Below, one piece after another: positions 58,500 to 64,000 of a stretch of DNA of 64,000 bases. Both the position numbers and the translations under genes were made by a program. Source of the stretch: Eucalyptus grandis (taxonomy: Eukaryota > Streptophyta > Magnoliopsida > Myrtales > Myrtaceae); contig NC_052618.1 of NCBI RefSeq assembly GCF_016545825.1, positions 6,563,398 to 6,627,397 on the forward strand, given 5' to 3'. How positions within the stretch are numbered: the stretch's first letter is position 1; the number at the start of each line of letters is the position of its first letter. The notes beneath the pieces were generated by a model, which ran no database searches, was not told the DNA's origin, and worked only from the letters and a program-made list of their open reading frames with translations.

Positions 58500-59150
58500 A
58501 ACCAGCAAATTGCAACTCTAAAGGATTGTGATATTTTGACTTCCGATTGCAAGTTGTGATTAAAGACCATCTCATCAAGCCATTTAGACTTCTAATATAG
58601 ACTCTAGAAGTAGCAAATACTAGCATAACTGCACATCTTGTTTGCCTTTTCTCACATGATATGCTTAATCCCATTTCATATCATTTATTGACAGTACAAA
58701 TATATTCATGGGCAGAGCATTCCTTGTGAATTTATAAACACATACTGTCAAGAAAACCAGCAAATTGTGACTCTCAAGGACTCGGACACATTGTAGCAGG
58801 TGACCATTAGGTACATCAACGCTACGATATAGCGAACTTTTGTGTTGGTTGGTTCGAGTTTGTTGATGAAACTTGTCTTGAGTGAAGGGGATGTCTGCAT
58901 GTTTGAGCTCACTGATGGGGATGATGTTTAGGTTGAACTGGGATGAAACATTGGAAGTCACTTTAGGCCATATACCAGTTGAAAGCAATTTGTGCCACCA
59001 TTATGTTGTGATGAAACCGGATAAAAGTGCATTTATATTTGTAATCGTGCTCTTTTCTGAGCTAGTGATGATCTTAGCATTTCTAGGCCTGGCCACTCCC
59101 ATACAATGGATGTTTGTGAAAGAGTCCTGCACAAATTTTCTATTTTAGGC
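58500..59150 (+). pseudogene. B3-domain (REM/VRN1-like) gene remnant, tandem unit 1
   Basis: From about 58700 one frame reads QSIPCEFINTYCQENQQIVT and LKDSD, then after a stop WQVTIRYINA-like text, FVDETCLSEGDVCMFELTDG and DDV, then a stop. This is the B3 fold order (start of beta-barrel, WxV strand, F-D-L-xEGD-CVFEL strand) of plant-specific DNA-binding proteins. The preceding 140 bp ('gcaagttgtgattaaagac...gtttgccttttct') recurs in units 2 and 3. Frameshifts and stops exclude function. Intact REM/VRN1 proteins bind DNA in the nucleus and act in flowering and development. Confidence 0.7.
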
Positions 59151-59794
59151 ATCTCTTGAGCTTGTCACGTTTTTATAATTGCCTTTTTTTTTTTTTTGGA
59201 AAGGATCTCTGGTTCAGCACTCGCCCTGGTTCCAGGTTACTAAACTTGGTTTTGTATTACAAAAGTATGTCAAAAGTGACGTATTCTAGTTCTAGAAGGG
59301 ATGGGGAAATTTATGCAGCATACCATCACTCATGGTCACCTGATAGTTTTCAAATATGGGAGAGACTCACTCTATACTCATGTAAATATATTTGACAAAA
59401 GTGCTTATATAGATACATTATCCCTCAAGCAGTGATGAAATTTAAAATCCAGAGAGTAAATTCCATCTTCATCTTGCCCCATAGTCCATTGTTTTCCCAA
59501 ATTGATTTGGTTATTCATTGGGATCACATGAGATGTTATTTTCCTTTAAGTGTTAATGGCTAAATGTGTAAATTTATGTTTTTAAAATTTCATTTTTTTT
59601 TAATTCATGGATTCATAAGATTACCAATTCTAAAATAAAAGATTGTATTTTTCTCTTATACTAATTAGGTGTAAAGAAAATCACTATTATTCATAGACTA
59701 AGAGGATGTGGTGGAGAGGATCAGTGTTTAGCAACTCTTGAAGTGTTACCATTAGAGTTCAAAATAGTGTGCAATATCATAGAGTCTATGAGCA
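59151..59794. other. Spacer between B3 units 1 and 2
   Basis: AT-rich, with a T16 run near 59186. Presumably intronic or spacer sequence of the tandem unit; no domain seen. Confidence 0.4.
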
Positions 59795-60560
59795 CTGTGC
59801 TGTGACATTTTGACTACAAATTGCAAGTTGGGGTTGAACGCTTCTTTTACCTAGTGAAGACTGTTGAATGAAACTCCTGAAACCAGTAGATATAAGCATG
59901 TATTTACATTTTGTTTGCCTTTTCTCTTTATTGTTTGTTTGTATTCATTCTTTTCCTCATCATATGCTGGTTAGCAAAAATCAACATGGGCAAGAGTGTT
60001 CCTTTTGAATTCATAAAGAGATACAATCAGAAAAACCAGCAAATTATGACTTAGGTATCTAGACAATTCATGGCCGGTATCCAGCAAACATCTCTGGTGG
60101 TTGGCCCACGTTTATGAGAGAAGCTTGTCTGAACGAAGGTGTTGCCGCGTGTTTGAGCTCATTGATAGGGACAATTTTATGGTCAAAGTCTCCATCTAGA
60201 TACTGCTAGTAAGAACCTCACTTAGGTGATTGATATGAGCATCAGAAGCGTCATTTGAGGCCATATATTACTAAAGCAATTCATGTCTCCTTTAATCAAC
60301 TCAGATGAATCAATTGAAGGTGCACTTACTTTTGGATTTGCGTCTCCTTTCTAACCTAGTTACAGTCTTATCAGAATTCTTCTTTTCTTTAGTGCAGGTT
60401 AAGAAAAATAGTCTAAATGTCCAAGAGCCCTCTTGAGCAGCCTTTTAATGGTTCCACGTGCCCGAGGCCTCTCACTGCCCTTGATAAGCTAGAGAATTCA
60501 AATCGGAGGTATCCCTTATTCCAAACGGTGACTAACTTGGTACTTTCTCTGGCTGCCTAG
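59795..60560 (+). pseudogene. B3-domain gene remnant, tandem unit 2
   Basis: Repeats unit 1 about 1.28 kb on: 'tgacattttgac...attgcaagtt' at 59805, then SVPFEFIKRYNQKNQQ (about 60000), REACLNEGV and FELIDRDNFMVKV (about 60118-60190), the end of a B3 domain. At 60465-60540 RPLTALDKLENSNRRYPLF marks the linker and start of a second B3 domain, as in two-domain REM proteins (the AL..A..F.S.NPFF block). Stops follow each block. Confidence 0.65.
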
Positions 60561-60984
60561 GCTAGGGAAGAAGAGGCGACACAAAATGTCCAGCTTAAGT
60601 ACTACAACAGGCCTAGGCTTGGGATTACCGAGCTCGCTACAACAGCACAGCAACACGAGTTGGATATTGCTCCCCTGCAACAACTGGCTCACGAGAGCTA
60701 TTGCAAGCAGGTTCAAACTTATGATTGGAAATGAAGAAAATGTGGTCCGACTCTAGGCCTTAAAAATTAGTCCAACAACCTCAGTGGTATGAAAAGAAGA
60801 AAAGAAGATTTCCTTTTTGTCAGGGAAGAGAATATTACTTGCTTGATTTGTATATGTATCCATCTAGGACCCCTAGTGCAGCTTTTCACGTTTGTTCGAT
60901 GCATATTGCAGTGTAAGATTGGTGACTCGGATATTCACCAGATTCATGCATGTCTATATTGATTGCATGTGCTTATTTAGTCTA

Positions 60985-61960
60985 AGAGCACATGATTGTG
61001 GTATTTTGTTTTCAGATTGCAAGTTGTGATTAAAGACTTTCTCATGAAGCCATTTAGACTGCTAATATAGACTGGGAACTAGCAAATACTAGCATAAATG
61101 TACATCTCGTTTGCCTTCTCTTTAGTTTGTGCTTGCATTCCTATGTCTTATCATATATCAGCAGGTCAAATGTCTTCATGGACAGAGCGTTCCTTGTGAA
61201 TTCATAAAAACATACAGTCAAGAAAACCAGCAAGATTCTGAAGACCTCATGGACCTTGAAGATTCAGAAGGTTCTCGCCAGAAACTAAGGGCTAAATTTG
61301 CATTTACCTTCTTATCAGCCTTCCAAGATGTTGAATTCCTTTTCAACTTGTGAGTTTCGTAGTACTTAAATAGCACGCTCACTGATGCGACTTTTCAATT
61401 AAGTATGCTTGGAACCAAAAAGGACTAAGCTTCGAACATCATAGAGTAATAGAAATTCTGAATTGCTCTCCAAAATAATTTGGAGGTGTGACTTATCCTT
61501 TTTATAAGTTATGTACGTGCAGATGACATGATTCTCCTAGTCACTTTTCAAATTCTTAAGACTTCGATAGATGAGCTTTTGGTACGTTGGTTGATGGCAT
61601 TGATATGGGTGGCATGATATGAAGATCGTGTAAAATTCGGTTTCCACGTTTACACATTGATTCGCAAATCATTCATTTTGTAGTAACTCGAAAAAATTCA
61701 CGTGTGCCCATGAGAATCCCCTTCTCCTTACTGCATGTGAGACCAAACAGCCTAGATGTAAAGTAAAGTGAGCCCTTCTGGGCCGGTTTTCGTTATTGTA
61801 CTCATCAGAGGCCTCTCACTGCCCTTGAAAAAGCTAGAGAATTTGAATTGGTGTGTCCATTTTTCAAAATGGTGATTTGGCAATATCTTGTTTTGAAAGG
61901 AAAAAAAGATGTACTTGCCTTATCTCCATTCATCGCCGGTATATCTCAAATATGAAATGA
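60985..61960 (+). pseudogene. B3-domain gene remnant, tandem unit 3
   Basis: Repeats the block order 1.19 kb after unit 2. 'cagattgcaagttgtgattaaagac' lies at about 61012, and QSVPCEFIKTYSQENQQ at about 61178-61230, with an acidic tail (DSEDLMDLEDSEG) in place of the rest of the first B3 domain. Then RPLTALEKAREFELVCPFF-like text at 61808-61865 starts the second domain. The first domain is cut short, so unit 3 has lost sequence that unit 1 retains. Nearest in wording to unit 1 in the 140-bp lead block. Confidence 0.6.
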
Positions 61961-63589
61961 CAAGACATGTTACTTTTGTTTAAGTGTCTGTGGCTAACCG
62001 ACCATCCTAATGACTGAGTAATGGAACTTGATAAAATGGCAAGAACGGCAACCGTAATATAACCTTTATGTCTACAGATATCGATTTAAATTATTGATGA
62101 GTGCATCTACGTCAAAAAATCTACTTCTCTAGTGGGGTCGTCAATTTGTCTTTTGACTACCTTTTTTAAAGTGGAAATCATGATGGCGCTTCTTGAAAAC
62201 GTTCGGCCTGGAACGCAAAAGACTAAAATGTCATTTGAAGTAGCCACCGTTTAAATTGTCCTCCACACATATGCATACACTGAAACACTAATAGAACTGA
62301 CTTTAATTAATGTCATATACTACCGTTTAAAATGTCATTATTATTATGTTTCAAATTTAATTTAATTAATTTTTATATTAAAATTTAAATGATACCAAAA
62401 TGGTGTCTCTTTTGTGTGTGTTTTGCTAAATCAGCTTGCTGGAGAGCCACGTAAGCGAGAAAATTAATAAATAAAAAAATGCACATAGGATTTTCGGTGG
62501 AGTTCGTCAGATGTGACACTCAAGTGTCCCATTTTTCTTAAAAAGTGGCACTTAAGTGTCTCTTTGTGCCAACTTTTGGTACTTGAAGCGTTATTTTGCC
62601 ACTGCATCTCTATAGTCTTTTTATGAGAACAATAGTTGTTGCTAAACAGAAGGATGGAAGCTCATTGTTTGATTCAACTTGTTAACTATGTAAAATACAA
62701 TTTCTTGTTAGAGTAAAGAGAAATCAACATCTTACAAAATATGCTTTCTATATTGAAAAAATAGTGGCCATCTAGGCTCCACCTAAGCTAATATTATGCA
62801 TTCCTGATTAGATAGATTACTCATATAAGATAATATTATGTTTGCCCCGTATACCTTTCTTTTGGTTGACCATTATTTGGTTCGGTTGATTGATTTTTGT
62901 TGATATTACACCAATGAAAAAGAACACGACCAAAATAACATGTTTTTAATTTTAATGATATGAAAATCATTTACATTACTATAGATAAATTTACCAAGTA
63001 CAAGTAACATTGTTAAGACGAATGTGCGATCTTATCAATAGGTTAGAAATCGATTGCCACGGTTTGCTTTAAATATTATTCAATGGCAAAAGATTGAATT
63101 TTACATTTGCGTTGGTTGACAATAGAAGCACATCTTAAATATTAAAAAATAAAGTCCCGAGAGTGCACTGATCGATCATAAAGCGGTCTTGCCTTTTCGG
63201 ATGCTATAAGAAAATTAAATTCATATGTGCTACTTTGCTAGGGTGTTTCCCAAATTTATCCTATATAACATTTCCTAAAGTGATCAAAAAGATAAAATGC
63301 TAAAATTCCCTTTCTAATTTAGTTATCTTCCCACATTCCACATTTTTAGCTTGCGGTTACTTTTCTTTTGTATGCTTTATTTTTCCGGTTCCTCCTAAGG
63401 TCTGTGTGTAGAAAGGGCTCTGAATTTGATTTTGCTCATCACTGTGGTTGTGGGTGTAAATTTTCTTTTTGAGAAATTGTACCCTATGATGCAAAATTAT
63501 GCATTAACTCGCAAACAAAATCAATGCGAGAATCTATCTCTATATAATTATATAGTAGTCCCTTTCCATTATTTATTTATTTATTTTTT
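61961..63589. other. No recognisable gene
   Basis: AT-rich. At 62513-62565 'gtgacactcaagtgtccc' and 'gtggcacttaagtgtctc' form a short degenerate direct repeat of a kind often left by small DNA elements. No ends can be set. Confidence 0.45.
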
Positions 63590-64000
63590 TAAAAAGGGGA
63601 CACAACACGTGCTAGAAGTCTTCTAGCCCAAAATTCTGAGTGGAAAATTCTCATTAATCTTTTGCTGGAAGTCTTCTAGAAAAAGTATTTGGAACGTAAA
63701 CAGCACGTGCACGAGGCATGCATAGGGCGTGCATGGATGGCCTTGATGACGAAAACGATGGAGATGGAGCCGGCAACGAAGACGATGGAGGCGGTGGTTG
63801 GCCTAGACGCGTCATCGATGATTTGCTGGTGAAGATAGCCAAGAGAAGTGCGGAGCTTGGGGCAGGGCGGTGGCTGGATGAAGGAGGAAGAGATATAGAA
63901 AAGAGGATAGGCGTGATAAGTATTTAATTTTTAATAAATTTACTAAAACATACACACCGTGTTAGTTAGTGACATGGCCCTTATAAACAGTCGAATATTT
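63590..64000. repeat. Dispersed repeat Q, copy 2 (runs to the window edge)
   Basis: Direct repeat of 37868-38204 with a longer middle. The extra part (about 63841-63918) extends open frames on both strands (63654-63842 minus, 63718-63927 plus). It may continue past the window end, as may the match. Confidence 0.8.

Noticed and set aside
1..64000. CRISPR arrays, operons, tRNA or rRNA genes, or a new defence-type system
   Set aside because: No regularly spaced short repeats, no tRNA-like cloverleaf or rRNA text was noticed, and the sequence is of plant nuclear type. Periodicities found are microsatellites and gene duplications.

Overview
The window looks like plant nuclear DNA, most likely from a woody eudicot. 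It has AT-rich intergenic sequence, LTR retrotransposons with initiator-Met-tRNA-type primer sites, L1-type LINEs, and fragments of plant-only families (dirigent, REM/VRN1-like B3, PERK-type kinases). Myrtaceae is only a guess from the overall look. I can support one intact-looking protein-coding gene in 64 kb, a dirigent-like gene at 25035-25643. Nearly everything else is transposon sequence, duplicated non-coding DNA or gene remnants.

Layout. 1-1224 and 10012-12290 form one copy of a duplicated dirigent unit. It is split by an 8.8 kb Ty1/copia element (1225-10011, minus strand) with a CTAAG target-site duplication. The dirigent gene of this unit has a 13-bp net deletion. From 13141 to 23220 lies a second duplicated segment, 'A'. 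It was opened by a LINE (13522-20020, 16-bp target duplication) and by a processed copy of a SKIP22-like F-box gene (20221-22011, 18-bp target duplication). The LINE itself holds a terminal-inverted-repeat DNA element (16480-19795). That element carries a piece of an OEP37-like gene and is split by a 1.8 kb solo LTR (17216-19014, 5-bp target duplication). 23248-26570 is the second dirigent unit with the intact gene, and 26520-27860 is a third, mostly deleted unit interrupted by a small solo LTR.

27900-49700 is gene-poor. It holds a glyoxalase-like exon fragment, two hAT-transposase remnants, the empty partner of segment A ('B', 34754-36630), a decayed U2AF35-related CCCH gene (39820-40480), a 2.2 kb palindrome made of two head-to-head PERK-like kinase pseudogenes (about 44598-46884), and a truncated copia element with one LTR (48930-49715).

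51370-57259 is a full-length but inactivated L1-type LINE on the plus strand. 57700-61960 holds three tandem units of a decayed B3-domain gene. The window ends in a repeat (63590-64000) that also occurs at 37868-38204.

The paired segments serve as empty-site controls for each other, so the copia, LINE and retrocopy insertions can be placed after the duplications. I found no operon, CRISPR, RNA gene or clearly new molecular system. The main interest is this datable nesting of insertions and the fate of the dirigent tandem array. Domain calls rest on reading translated motifs by eye; no database search was run.
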